A DNA stretch of 64,000 bases, from positions 2,373,501 to 2,437,500 of the forward strand of contig CM075345.1 of the NCBI GenBank assembly GCA_037693485.1. Direction: 5' to 3'. Made by a program: the position numbers and the translations under genes. Positions 14,201 to 24,802 of this stretch are shown here, one piece after another (the first letter of the stretch is position 1; the number at the start of each line of letters is the position of its first letter). The notes beneath the pieces are model-generated. The model saw only the letters and a program-made list of their open reading frames with translations, was not told the DNA's origin and made no database searches. This DNA is from Kitagawia praeruptora. Lineage: Eukaryota; Streptophyta; Magnoliopsida; Apiales; Apiaceae.

Positions 14201-16170
14201 CCACTGATTTCGCAATATTAAAGGGATCCAATTTCGGTTACGAACTTTTGATTACGGTTCCGAACCACTTTTACGAATTTAATCATAACTCCTAAACCGT
14301 AAGTCCGTTTCATGCGATCTTTATATCAAAACGAAGCTTATAACATAATCTAGCTTATCATGGAAGAATTCGAAGCTAACCAGTGATTTATACCTACTGT
14401 CAAACTCATGTTCTTATGGTTAACGAAATTTTGGCATTACGACGGCTATAAAGCGGATATTTACCAAATTCCAAAACTCCCAAAAATCATGACATCTACT
14501 CCAAACAACACATACATGATTTATAACCATGAACTGAGGCCAAGCAATGCCCTTCCGTTCATCTAGGCTATTTTTAACATTTATCAAAACTAAACCATAA
14601 TCATGCTTGTAATCATGCTTATAATCACTAATTATCATAACTAAGCTTAAATCCATCAAGAACATGCATAATCTCAAAGTAAGACCTAGGGTTTCAAGTG
14701 TGTTATACCTTCCTTGAGGTGTGTATGCACTTAGTAAGCCTTGTATAGTCCTTGTATAGCCTCCATGAAGCTTGGATCATCAATCAAAATCAAGATCCAA
14801 AAGTTTTGTTCTTGAGGTTACTATTCACCCTTAACTTTGATGATTTTATTGAAAATGGAAACAATGGATTTTGAGGCTAAGATTTCTAGGGTATCATTTT
14901 TATGAAATATAGGATCTAGGATAAAAGTTTGGTGATCAAACAATGGTGGGAGGGTTGATTTCAATTCTTGAATTAAGAAAAAGCCGAATGGCTTTTAAGG
15001 AGAGGGAGAGAGTGTTTTGCTTGGCTTTCTTGCTCTCATCCTTGGTGAAATGATTTTTGTGATATTTGTGGGGTGTTATGGCTGCTAATACACTCTAATT
15101 ACAAGTGTCAAGACTTGATGGTGTGTTAGAAAAGAGTGGTGACATGAAGCCTTGTTGTTTGCTTCTTAATCACACACCTCATTCTTTCCTTTTCCTTTTC
15201 TTTTCTCATTTCTTTTCCACCAATCTAATATTAGTAAACCCTAGATGATCATGTGGTGTTTCTCGTCTCGTTATATATTTAATCCGTAATTCGTTTCACG
15301 TTCGCTTTATCGCTTAATCTCGTTATAAAGTTCTAGCGATTTCTAAAACGCTTATCATTCTAACTCGAGGATTTTCCTTCTAATTTCTCAAATCATAATT
15401 AAATAAAATCCTTAATTCCTTGACATAATAAATCTCTTATCTACTAGCACATGGTTGCCCCTTGGCCCTCTGCTTGATTCTTTGTCCGTTTATTGCTTAA
15501 TTCGATGATCGTTCGAGGGAATAACTCATTCGTTTCTAGTTAGGGTTTTACCGAAAACCTTCTTAATATTTCTAATACTATTCTTCATCTTTCTTAATAC
15601 TTCTCGAATTTAAATTCCTTAAATCCCTTAAATAAATCCTTAAGTTTGGCAGTGTCCAGGGAATTCTCGGAGAAAATGAAAGTGCTCTGTTTCTGAATCC
15701 GACAGCTTTTACATACACTTATTTTCCTCCTGGATCACTAATACGAACTCAGAAATCCGTTCCGAATACCGGGTATAACATTATTATAATAATATTCCAA
15801 ATTCCACCAAAATCACTATTCATCACTTATTTTTATTTAATTCCTATAGTTAGGAAAATGAACCTGGTTCACCCTCGAGTGTTCCTTAACCTTTTCACGG
15901 AACCGCTGGGCTTATAATAGATATTGATTTGGATGACATGAGGGTATCTATTTCTCTCTAGGGAATCTTATCTTAACTTTCTAGGAGATAGATTATTCTA
16001 ATCTAAGTCATCACCCAATAGCATCCTTCAGGTCATATAACCTTGGAATATATATCCTTCCATTATTCATCCCTTAAGGCCAGTATTACTTTGTAGTTGT
16101 AACCACTGTTCACTCTTACATCAATACATAATAAAAGTTTTAATTCTACCCAAAAATCTGGGTTCTTACA
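11286..16170 (-). repeat. E1 5' LTR (right copy in plus coordinates)
   Basis: Same length as the left copy and nearly identical. Differences seen by eye include A/G near 11488, A/G near 12025, C/T near 12835, A/G near 12894, C/T near 13512 and T/C near 15956. As the 5' LTR of a minus-strand element it should carry the active promoter. Confidence 0.93.
12666..13346. repeat. AT-rich array of imperfect palindromes in second E1 LTR
   Basis: Copy of the array at 2330-3010 at the 10,336-bp offset, with the same unit structure and only a few substitutions. Confidence 0.85.
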
Positions 16171-16215
16171 ATAATGGAAAACAAAAAAATCATGCGAGAA
16201 ATATGACATTGTACC

Positions 16216-17055
16216 TTCTTCAACTTCTTCATTTTCAATCCCTTCTTGGTCTAATTCATTGACATTTTCAATTATTGGAGCTGCAACATTCTGCTTTTGA
16301 CGTTCCCGCATCGCTAAATAAGCACCGACTGAACCAGCTTCTCCGGGATTGCTTGGTTGTTTAAACAATTTGCTACATGTTGGTTTCAAAACTGAAGGAC
16401 GAGACGAGCTTGTAGCTCCCCTGGTAGTGCCAGCTTTCTTTCACACCCACATCTTGTTTACTAGTAGTCAAATCAGGCACAGGTTTTGTCCCCTTACTCA
16501 GCCGAGGTGACTTTCTTGTCGTCATTCTTTGTTGCAGCTGAAGTTGATGTGTGGTAGTGTACTTGCGCTTTGCCACTGGTTTCTTTGGAGAATCTGTAAC
16601 AACAGAAATAAAAACGGTGGACTTCATTATTCGTTACACACATATAACCATATATAACACGAGAATGACATCTAAATTACATATACATACATACCTTGAA
16701 TTATATTTTTCCTTGGTCGTATTATTACAGTTGGCTGCATTTGACGAGTGGGCTCAATGTCTTTGTCCACAATGCTGTCAATGTAAAAATGAACTTCTTC
16801 TTCATTATTAAAGCCTTTTACAAAGTTAGTCACATCCTTGTCATCCAACACAAGCTCCCAGCCACCCCTCTTTTCTTTGCTGATATAGACTCCTCCAATT
16901 TCTGTGAACTCGAGGTAATCTTTCACGAACTCCATAAGCACAGTATATGAAAATCTCTCAGAATCCACGGGTACTAGCAAAGATTTTCCACCCACATAAC
17001 TTGTCTTGCGAAACTCTCCAGCGTAATGCAGCCTGACATTTAGAGTTTCATCCAT
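16216..17055 (-). pseudogene. CACTA-1 second gene (TnpA-like), 5' exons with PB1-like N-terminal domain
   Basis: The start ATG at 17055 follows an acceptor-like TTGTACAG. Exon 1 (17055-16695) encodes MDETLNVRLHYAGEFRK and later GGWELVLDDKDV, resembling the PB1-like domain found at the N-terminus of plant transposon proteins. The donor AAG|GTATGT at 16694 and the acceptor TTACAG before 16593 join in frame (phase 1). Exon 2 encodes a basic, Ser/Pro-rich linker (TTRKSPRLSKGTK). Near 16435-16450 the frame shifts by one base, and the continuation is found in the overlapping frame (KPTCSKLFKQPSNPGEAGSV). The exon ends at about 16215 before a GTACAATG donor. The rest of the gene lies beyond the E1 insertion at 890-342. 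The single frameshift suggests inactivation unless the intron borders differ from my reading. Confidence 0.72.
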
Positions 17056-17155
17056 CCTGTACAAAATAAATACATTAATGGCTGTATTTGTGCAACACAA
17101 AATTGAAAATATAAAGACATAAACTATGAAAATTATTAAACGATAGCACATATAA

Positions 17156-17358
17156 AAATTGAATTTTTAACACAATTCCTAAAAAGTACACTGATTTATG
17201 CCATAGTGTAAAGAAATGCGGACTCTAAATTGAATTTTTAAAAAGTAGTGCCACATACATTAATCAAAGGTAAAGAATTACAACCAAATCAAAAAGTGCC
17301 TAATACATCATAAAGTGCCAAATACATCATAAAGTAAACAGCCAGCGGTTTCTTTGAT
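17156..17358 (-). other. Spacer between the two CACTA-1 genes
   Basis: About 200 bp of AT-rich sequence between the TNP2 stop (17359) and the leader of the second gene. It contains a short direct repeat (AAAGTGCC AAATACATCATAAAG, twice at about 17297-17336). No promoter motif can be singled out. Confidence 0.5.
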
Positions 17359-17831
17359 CTAAGGAGAGGGAACAGGAATTTGTGTTAAGGGAACATCATC
17401 CCTAATCCACCCCCCTTCAACAACATCAGCTTTTATTTCATGATCTATTCCAATATCATCTGAACCCATGTCTACTTCCATTGCGTTCTGATTTTCAGCA
17501 TCAGACCAGTCCCTCGGCAACTTCTTAATAACATAGTGACAGTTCTTTTCAATTGGATCTTCCACATAAAAGACTTGTTGAACTTGTGAAGACGGGACAT
17601 AAGGATCAGATCTATAGCATAACTTATTAAAATTAACACGAGTAAGACCATACGGATCTTTTTCTTCTTGGTACCAGCAGCACTTAAAAAGGACCACTCT
17701 AAAAGCTCCCCAATAGTCAAGTTCAATAATATCTTCAATTGATCCGTAGTAATTGACAGCCCCAACTTTTGGGTTTCGGTCTTTCGAACTTGCAAAGCTA
17801 GTGGTTTCAGCAGTCAAAAATACCCCGCTAT
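17359..17831 (-). pseudogene. CACTA-1 TNP2 transposase gene, C-terminal part (DUF4216-like)
   Basis: This minus-strand segment resumes the transposase exon at the E2 target duplication (GCTAT, 17827-17831) with SGVFLTAET. It continues through WGAFRVVLFKCCWY and VFYVEDPIEKNCHYVIK and ends at an ordinary stop at 17359. The WG..RVVLFKC..Y and QQVFYVEDP patterns match the DUF4216 region near the C-terminus of plant TNP2-type CACTA transposases. The upstream part of the same exon is at 34290-34047; E2 separates them. The acidic tail (AMEVDMGSDD) is typical of this region. Confidence 0.82.
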
Positions 17832-18848
17832 TGTAATAACCCGGATTTTTCAAGAAATGATTTTATTATTATTTCAATAATAATAATGTCTTTCCTAAAA
17901 GGAGGAGGAATTTTTTTTTTTTTTTATTATTATTTAATTATTGTCGGTTAAGTGGAACCTGGTCCTCTTTTTTTTAAATTTTATTGACTGAGTAGATACC
18001 TCGAGTCAATAGTTTATTCGAGCAAAGATTTAATTTTGGAGTGTGAAATTATTTAGTAAAGATTTTATTATAAATTACTAAATGATTTAGAGATTTTAAA
18101 ATCCTTAGAAAATGATTATTTTAATTATTTGGGGGTTTGCAGAAATTACTCGATTAATTTATAATATCGAGAATTTGAGATTTTACTAAAACAATAGTGT
18201 TTGTAGTATTTTTATAAAGCCCTGTAAATTGTGAAATATGAATCACAATTATTATTTTTATGAATTGTTTTTATAAACTATTAATATTTGTAAAATACAC
18301 ATCAATTTAGAAAATTTAGATTTAATTCTAATTCTTTCTCCAAAAGTCTTTAAAAATATTCTAGTATTTAATTATGCTAGAAATTTTATTTTTACAAATT
18401 AGAGTTATTGGTTTAAAATATTATTTTATCCGAGTGTTATTTTTGCGGGTTTAAATTAGAAGTGGGTTACAATTAGTAGTAGCAAATAGTAATGGGCCAA
18501 GCCCATTAGGTTAAAACACACAACATATACGTACACACACCGAAACACACACAGTGGCCGCACAAAATCAAAAAAATCAGGGGAGGGGGGAAGAACAGCG
18601 AGGAGAAGACAGTGGGGGGGGAGAAAGAGAGATAAGAGAGGAGTTAATTGAGGGGGGGGATGAGTGTTGATGGGGGTGTGTGTATATATACATACACGCG
18701 TGTATGCATATGTGTGTGGAAGAAGTGGCGTGGCAGGAGGAGACCGCCGGCGGCGTGGGCGCGGTGGCGCGGTGTTGGCTCCGGGGGGGGAGGTCGAGCA
18801 GCAGCAAGGGGCCAGAAACCGTGGTGTGGCATCGTGTGCAGGTCTTGC

Positions 18849-18850
<2 letters not shown>

Positions 18851-18887
<37 letters not shown>
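18851..18887 (+). repeat. (AG)n microsatellite in E2 5' LTR
   Basis: About 18 AG units. The copy in the other LTR (28114-28146) is shorter, and the E6 relative has a (CT)n run at the matching place on the opposite strand (63515-63553). Confidence 0.95.
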
Positions 18888-18890
<3 letters not shown>

Positions 18891-19721
18891 GAGGGAGATG
18901 GTGGAAAGTTTTTCCGGTGACTTGATTTTGGGCGACTCGAATCGGAATCGAAGGGTATAAACTTGTATCTTTAAATTATATATTTAATTGTCGTAATTTA
19001 ATTTTATTTAAATTGCGAGTTTAATTGTTGATTTTCATGATTAATTGCGAGATTATAATTGCGATTTAATTAGTTATTAAATTGCAAGTTAGATGTGTTA
19101 AATTTCGTAATTAACTTAGTATGCTAAATTATAAGTATTATTTGAATTTGGTGATTTAATTCGGAGAGTCTAGATGTGTCAATTATAATTGTTAGTGGGT
19201 AATTATACTTGATGAGATTAATGGTGGGCCCGGTTAATTGTGCGGGTTAGTGGTTGTTAAATGTGAGGTGCTAATTGCTAATGGTTAATTGCTAGTTTGC
19301 AATTGTAATTGTTAGTTGTTAAGTGCAAATTGTTAATTGCTAATTGTTAATTATTATAGCCGAATATTATATGTTAAGAATTATTTGAGTTGGCTAAGTA
19401 TAGTTACCTTGTGCTAAATGATTATTAGTACTAATTGTTATATGTCGTATATTGTTGGAGTTATATGATGTACTAATGGTAAATAGTGATGTTGGCACTA
19501 ATTGTGGAGTTTATACGAGTTGACTAAATGGTATAAATCAAGTCTTAGTATTTGTTGAATGTATAACCATCAATTACTTGGTGTTGGTAAGTATGGGAAT
19601 ACGTGATACATGTTAAATGTTAGAATTTGATAATAATTAGAATTGTGCTAGGGGTTATGAGAAGATCACAAGTTTTTAAATGTCAATATTTAAAGGACTT
19701 GTGTAATTCTTTTCGACTAAT

Positions 19722-19937
19722 CCCTAGGGCTTACGAATATCCATGATTAGCTATCACGAGTATAATTAATATACTTGAGTGATGTGATCATTGATATAGC
19801 GTAAGTAATAGTTAGTGCTAGGGGTTGTTCCCTAGGGCTTACGAACATCAATGATTGGTTGTCACGTGTATCATTAAAATGCGTGAGAAATACGATCATT
19901 GGTGTAGCGTAAGTAGTAGTGTTAATTATTATGTGCT
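19722..19937 (+). repeat. Two-copy direct repeat of about 108 bp in E2 LTR
   Basis: Both units start CCCTAGGGCTTACGAA and end with GATCATTG.T.TAGCGTAAG. They start at 19722 and 19830 and have diverged by tens of percent. The same pair is present in the 3' LTR near 28981-29196. Confidence 0.8.
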
Positions 19938-22269
19938 AGGTGCCGCATGTCTGGGCGGGTACTTTTCATTATTTGTTTACTTTTATGTTGCTGCAAGTTG
20001 AGGCAGCTTTTATTTTATCAAAAGCAGGGTTATAAATTGTTTTGTTGGCATGGAGGGGCTGAGCCCATAGTCCGATAAACGAATACTACATGCCGAAATT
20101 TTCTGAAAATCCCCTGCAATCAAATTTATTTAATTTAGTTAAATATCAATGGTCTAGAAGCATGAAGTGGATGTTAATTGTTTATGTGAATATGTGCTAA
20201 GTGAATTATTTTGGGGATTAATTATTGCTCCGAGGGTTATGTGCTAATTCGAGGATTAAATGTGTCTTGAAGATTAAATGAGTATTATGAGCCTTTATCG
20301 AGGATTAAGTATGTTTTGAGGATTACATATTAATTAAGTGGTCATAGAACTTCAATGGTATTATAGTTGTATATGTTAAGTGAAATTGATTAAGTGGTAT
20401 GGTTAGGGGTGGTTAGCACCAGGAAATGTCTACTTTAAAAAGGGGACTCTCCCATGTCTCTTCTTTACTAAATGTGTTATGTGTATTAATTGGTATTTGA
20501 GTAGTCAACTATAGGGATAACAACTATAGTACGACTTTAAGAGGACTTAGTGGTAATTCTGAGTTTTGTCTACTCGAGATACGAGGTTGGACTGACACGT
20601 ACTCGTAACTATTTCAGTACCATTAGGGTATAATCAAGTGGATCGACGTACATCAAAAAAGGGAAGATCGAGGCGTCGTATAAAGAAAGGTAAACTACCT
20701 CCATGGAAATGCTTGGGCGAGTTGCGAAGGATTTATTCGCGGGTTCTATTTTCTGCTAAGGACTAGAGGCAAGTTTATTTATGCATACTCTATCGTTCAG
20801 AGTATCGGTATTTTCGAATATATGAAATGTGTGGACTAGATTTAAATCCATAGTTGCAAGTTTTCCAATCATGTGCTTACTCATCAAAACCAGTATATTT
20901 TTGGGCCTTGCTAATGTTATTAAATTCTGCTTATGCCAATTGTCAAAATCCCGTGACTTAAAAGTTGTCGATTGAGATCGATATTTTATGACTCACCTCC
21001 CCCTTAATTTGTATCTTGTTTATAGAATATTGCAAATACTATACTTGGGATATTTTCGATTAAGAATATCAAGAAGGATATTGATGTATGCTATTTGGTA
21101 GAGTTATTTAACTCAATGAATATTATTTATCATATTCATTTAAAAAGGATTTTCATATGTGGCATTTACTCCTTATTGATCGTGAGTCGGTGATAATTAC
21201 TTCGATAAAGTATTTAAAGTCCGGGAATTGCCGGAGAGTTAATGTCTTGGTTTTGATTAGAAATATTCTAAGAGTTACAATTAGGTGTTTTGAGGTTATT
21301 ACATATTTTGATATTAGTAGTAAAAATTATCTGAATATTCACTTTGTTAAACGACTACTCTTTGGAATATTCTTTTAAAAAGGAGCTATTGCATATTTTA
21401 TTCAATAAATATTAGGTATCTATTTATTAAATATCCTAAGTGTTTTAAAGGTTATATAATGTTAATCGGAAGTTATTTAAGGACTTTCATGATTGATTAA
21501 AATATTATATTTTGATTCTACCTATGCAAGGTTTCAAAACCTACACTTTGTAATATTATTATTTGATACTGCATTTGCCAGGAATATTGTTAAACAGTTT
21601 TGCTATAATCTTATTTCCGGTTGAAATAGAATTTGACCTTTGGATTATATGCGGTCTTTAAAGTTAAGTATTTACGAACCGGTATATCTTGTAGCTCTAG
21701 ATATAAGAGCATATTCATTGTTTTCGACTTTAAACCGGGAGTTGGTATTTTGTGAATATAGTGTTAGTCGTGGAAACCCGGAGGGATTCCAGCGGCAAAG
21801 TACTAGTCATCTTGAGGAATACTATTAATAAACACTAATTATCTTTCCAGAAAGTATTAAGTACTTGGAAATGATTTGAGGAATGATACTTATAAACATT
21901 ATCATATTTCCATAAAGTATTACTTACCTGAGAAACAGTCGAGGCTTGTTATTTGAATATGATGTCATTCGAGGAATTGTATTTGCCTTCTATATTTTTC
22001 GAGGAATGTTATTTGAGTATTATCTCAGTCGAGAAATACCATATGAATATTATTTATGTTAAATATGCTATTGGAAGGCATAACTGTTTTCAGAAGTATA
22101 TTATGAAACTTGACTACGAGTTGATATTGGCTTATAAGCTAGATATGAGATATACTAGTTATAAGCCGGGTTTTGCAAATGCCTTTAATGAAGGGCGTAT
22201 GTCTTAAATTCCTTAAATATAGATCGGGATTATTTTTTTTAAAGGAAAATATTTAAGTAGATATTTTCC

Positions 22270-22560
22270 GCTATTTATTTAATGAATATTATTTTAAATA
22301 TTCATTTGAGATGATTACTTAATGAATATTATTTTGAATATTCATTCGAGATTATTTAGTAAATGAATATTACTTTAAATATTCACTTGAACTTTATTTA
22401 TTGAATATCATCTTTAATATTCATTCATGATCGATTTGTTCATCGAATATTATTTTGAATATTCCCTAAGAATTTAATTAAGTTAAATAATGAATATTAT
22501 TTCGAATATTCATTCGATCATTATTTATTTAATCAATATCTTTTCGAATATCCAGTTGAG
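22270..22560. repeat. AT-rich array of imperfect palindromes in E2 LTR
   Basis: Units of AATGAATATTATTT.GAATATTCATT type, about 45-55 bp apart, clearly related to the E1 array. The 3' LTR copy is at about 31529-31819. Confidence 0.85.
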
Positions 22561-24791
22561 CAACATCTTATATTAAGATTATTCCTTCAATATTTTTGAC
22601 TTAATAAATATTCTTTGGAATATTTATTTAATTCTTCTAACCCGTTTCAAGAATGATTTACTTCATTTAAATGCTATTTCCGACCTCCAAATATTATGTA
22701 AATTATTTCGGAGTCTTATTATAAATACTATTATAATGGAAGGTTCTCAAGATTTCATTCTTCATTCAATTCTATCCGTTAAATTGCAAGGGAACCTTAC
22801 TTGAGAAATGTTATCTGTCTTGATGACTTCTTGGTCATAATTTCTTTGAAACTATTCTTTTCGTTCGCAACTAGGTTGCTATGAGTCATTAGATCTTGTG
22901 TACCTACTCATCATTCGAGGGGTAAGATTGTTGGAATAAGTTTATGTCCATTAACAAGCATCAGCTTGGGAAATATTGGTGAATTTTCCTTTCCAACTAG
23001 ATACGACTACTTTGTGGAGTCTTATCAACAAGTATTATACTTGGGGAAAGGGGGACAAACTTTACGTTTCAGAGTCATGGATGTTAATGAACTAGGAGAC
23101 GCGTAAGTGGCCGAGTGGCGCCGGTCCAGCAATAGCCCAACCGTTGGCTTAGGAGTTCCAGAGGGCGGTAGTCAAGTAAATCCGTCGGAGCTACCTTCTA
23201 CATGTAGAAAACGACTGATGAGATGCATGACATACGACTGATCCCCATAAATGTCAGGGCATCTGGCGCGGCAATGCTCCCGTATTAGTTCATCACTCAA
23301 TGTTGGAAATTTTCTGCAACACCATCATAGTTGGCAGAGTTGAAAAGTAATTCAAACTGGAATTGCAATATCATTCTGCAAGTTCCTATTTTTATGAAAA
23401 TGATGCTATCTTGCTTATTTTGGCATAGCATATGCTTCCACGAAATATATATCTGTTGAGTTACCGTGTAACTTCATCCTTTATCTTACAATTGATGACT
23501 CTATTGATACCTTACATAACATGAGTTGTGATAAGGAGGTTTTTGATATTGAATCACCTTATAACTTCATCTTGTAAGTTATATGCTGACAATCTGCTTA
23601 TATTCTATATAGCAGATATTTTGCGGAAAGGTTATATTGAACTATCTTAACTTCATCTTTTACAATATACTAATACCATGTTCATCAATGCATGGCGTAC
23701 GGTTTCAAAGATATTCCAGAACTGTTATTATATTGCTGAGGTGCAGTCTCTTGATCTGTCAAGTGTTTTGACGAAAATGATATATATACATATAAATATT
23801 TTCAAGCTTGAGAAGTATTGACTTGGTATTTCATAAATGGTTCGTCTCAAAACCCTTGACTCTTACAATCAGTTACCTCTGAGTCTTAAACTTATCAAGT
23901 GGTTAAAGAAATTATATCCCATACAGAATATTGAACTGTAGGGCGTTGTGATAAAAATGGTATACTTATATGTATATACTTTCAGACTTGTGGATTACTA
24001 AAAAGGGGATCTTTTTATAGTTTGGTTTCTGTTTGATGAAAACACTTGTAGTAGCAGTATATTGAACTGCATATTTTGAAGAGTTTTATTAAAGGTTATT
24101 GGGACTACAACTTATACCATTTTGCTAAGGTATGAAACTCACTATGGTTATTTTGATCTCAGATTGTTCATTTAAGGTTATATCAAAGATTATACTTCCC
24201 TTAATGGAATTCCATAGTTAAATGCTTCAGATGTGATATTAAATATCGTTAGATATTGAATTCCATTGTGAGTATTGATATATATATTGTGAAGTTCTAT
24301 TATTAACTTGCTGGGCAATTCTTTCGCTCATACTTGTTTGTTTTCAAATATTAACCTTTCAGAGGAAGGTAGTCGGTTGAGGCTTATCTGCATGGCTCAG
24401 AAGAAGCAGGCAGTACACCCTTATGAAGATGATATGATCCAGAAAAACTATAGCAGGAGTAAGTTATATGTAGGTACATTGATGTGTAATATATATTCTT
24501 TGTTCTGAGTAGTACTAGTTGCTGGTGTACTTCCCAACGAAGCTATACTAGTAGTATAAGATTTGTTAGACATAGTGCGATGTAATAGAATGGGTGTAAT
24601 GAGAAATGTAAGTATTTTAGTTCTTGTTTCTAGCCCTATGACCTAAAAGATGCTTGGTGGTTGGGGTCGCAGAGTTATATTTCAGTTTATTGATGATAGA
24701 TGGTTTAATGTCGTTAAACAGGTAATTTGACATTGAGTATTTCCGCGTAGCTACCAAATCCTTGACCCCGGATTTGGGGGTGTTACAGAAA

Positions 24792-24802
24792 TGGTATCAG
24801 AG
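24792..24802 (+). other. E2 primer binding site (initiator tRNA-Met type)
   Basis: TGGTATCAGAG starts four bases after the LTR end (24787), the standard spacing and sequence for plant gypsy elements. Confidence 0.92.

Larger units (their letters stand above)
950..16170 (-). mobile_element. E1: giant-LTR Ty3/gypsy retrotransposon, non-autonomous
   Basis: The element is bounded by perfect 5-bp target duplications ATAAT (945-949 and 16171-16175). Its two LTRs are both exactly 4,885 bp, begin TG and end CA, and sit at a constant offset of 10,336 with no indel. I found about eight substitutions between them by eye, so insertion is recent. Orientation is minus: the primer binding site matching initiator tRNA-Met is next to the right LTR (11271-11281), and the polypurine tract is next to the left LTR (5835-5850). 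The interior (5835-11285) is 5.4 kb and contains no intact gag or pol. PBS type and the sequence before the polypurine tract resemble Tekay/Del chromoviruses; lineage is inferred. It landed in an intron of the CACTA-1 second gene. Confidence 0.92.
17832..24787 (+). repeat. E2 5' LTR (6,956 bp)
   Basis: Begins TGTAATAACCCGG and ends GGGGGTGTTACA. Notable segments are a GC-rich island with an (AG)n tract (about 18560-18960), a roughly 108-bp duplicated unit (19722-19937), a block conserved in the right-edge element E6 (about 19935-20121), and an AT-rich palindrome array (about 22270-22560). A GC-rich block (about 23100-23290) is shared with the E1 LTR. Small open frames in it are not credible genes. 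Confidence 0.94.

Noticed and set aside
945..16175. E1 and E2 as arms of one segmental inverted duplication
   Set aside because: They are in opposite orientation and share blocks, but each has its own target duplication, primer site and LTR ends, and the LTRs differ in length by 2 kb; they are separate related elements.
18577..18960. Overlapping open frames on both strands with Arg-Glu repeats, also at 27840-28219 and 63309-63772
   Set aside because: They are produced by the (AG)n microsatellite and flanking GC-rich LTR sequence, occur in both LTR copies, and show no known domain.
21157..22207. Short plus-strand frames, repeated at 30416-31466
   Set aside because: Chance frames in AT-rich E2 LTR sequence; they follow the palindrome array composition.
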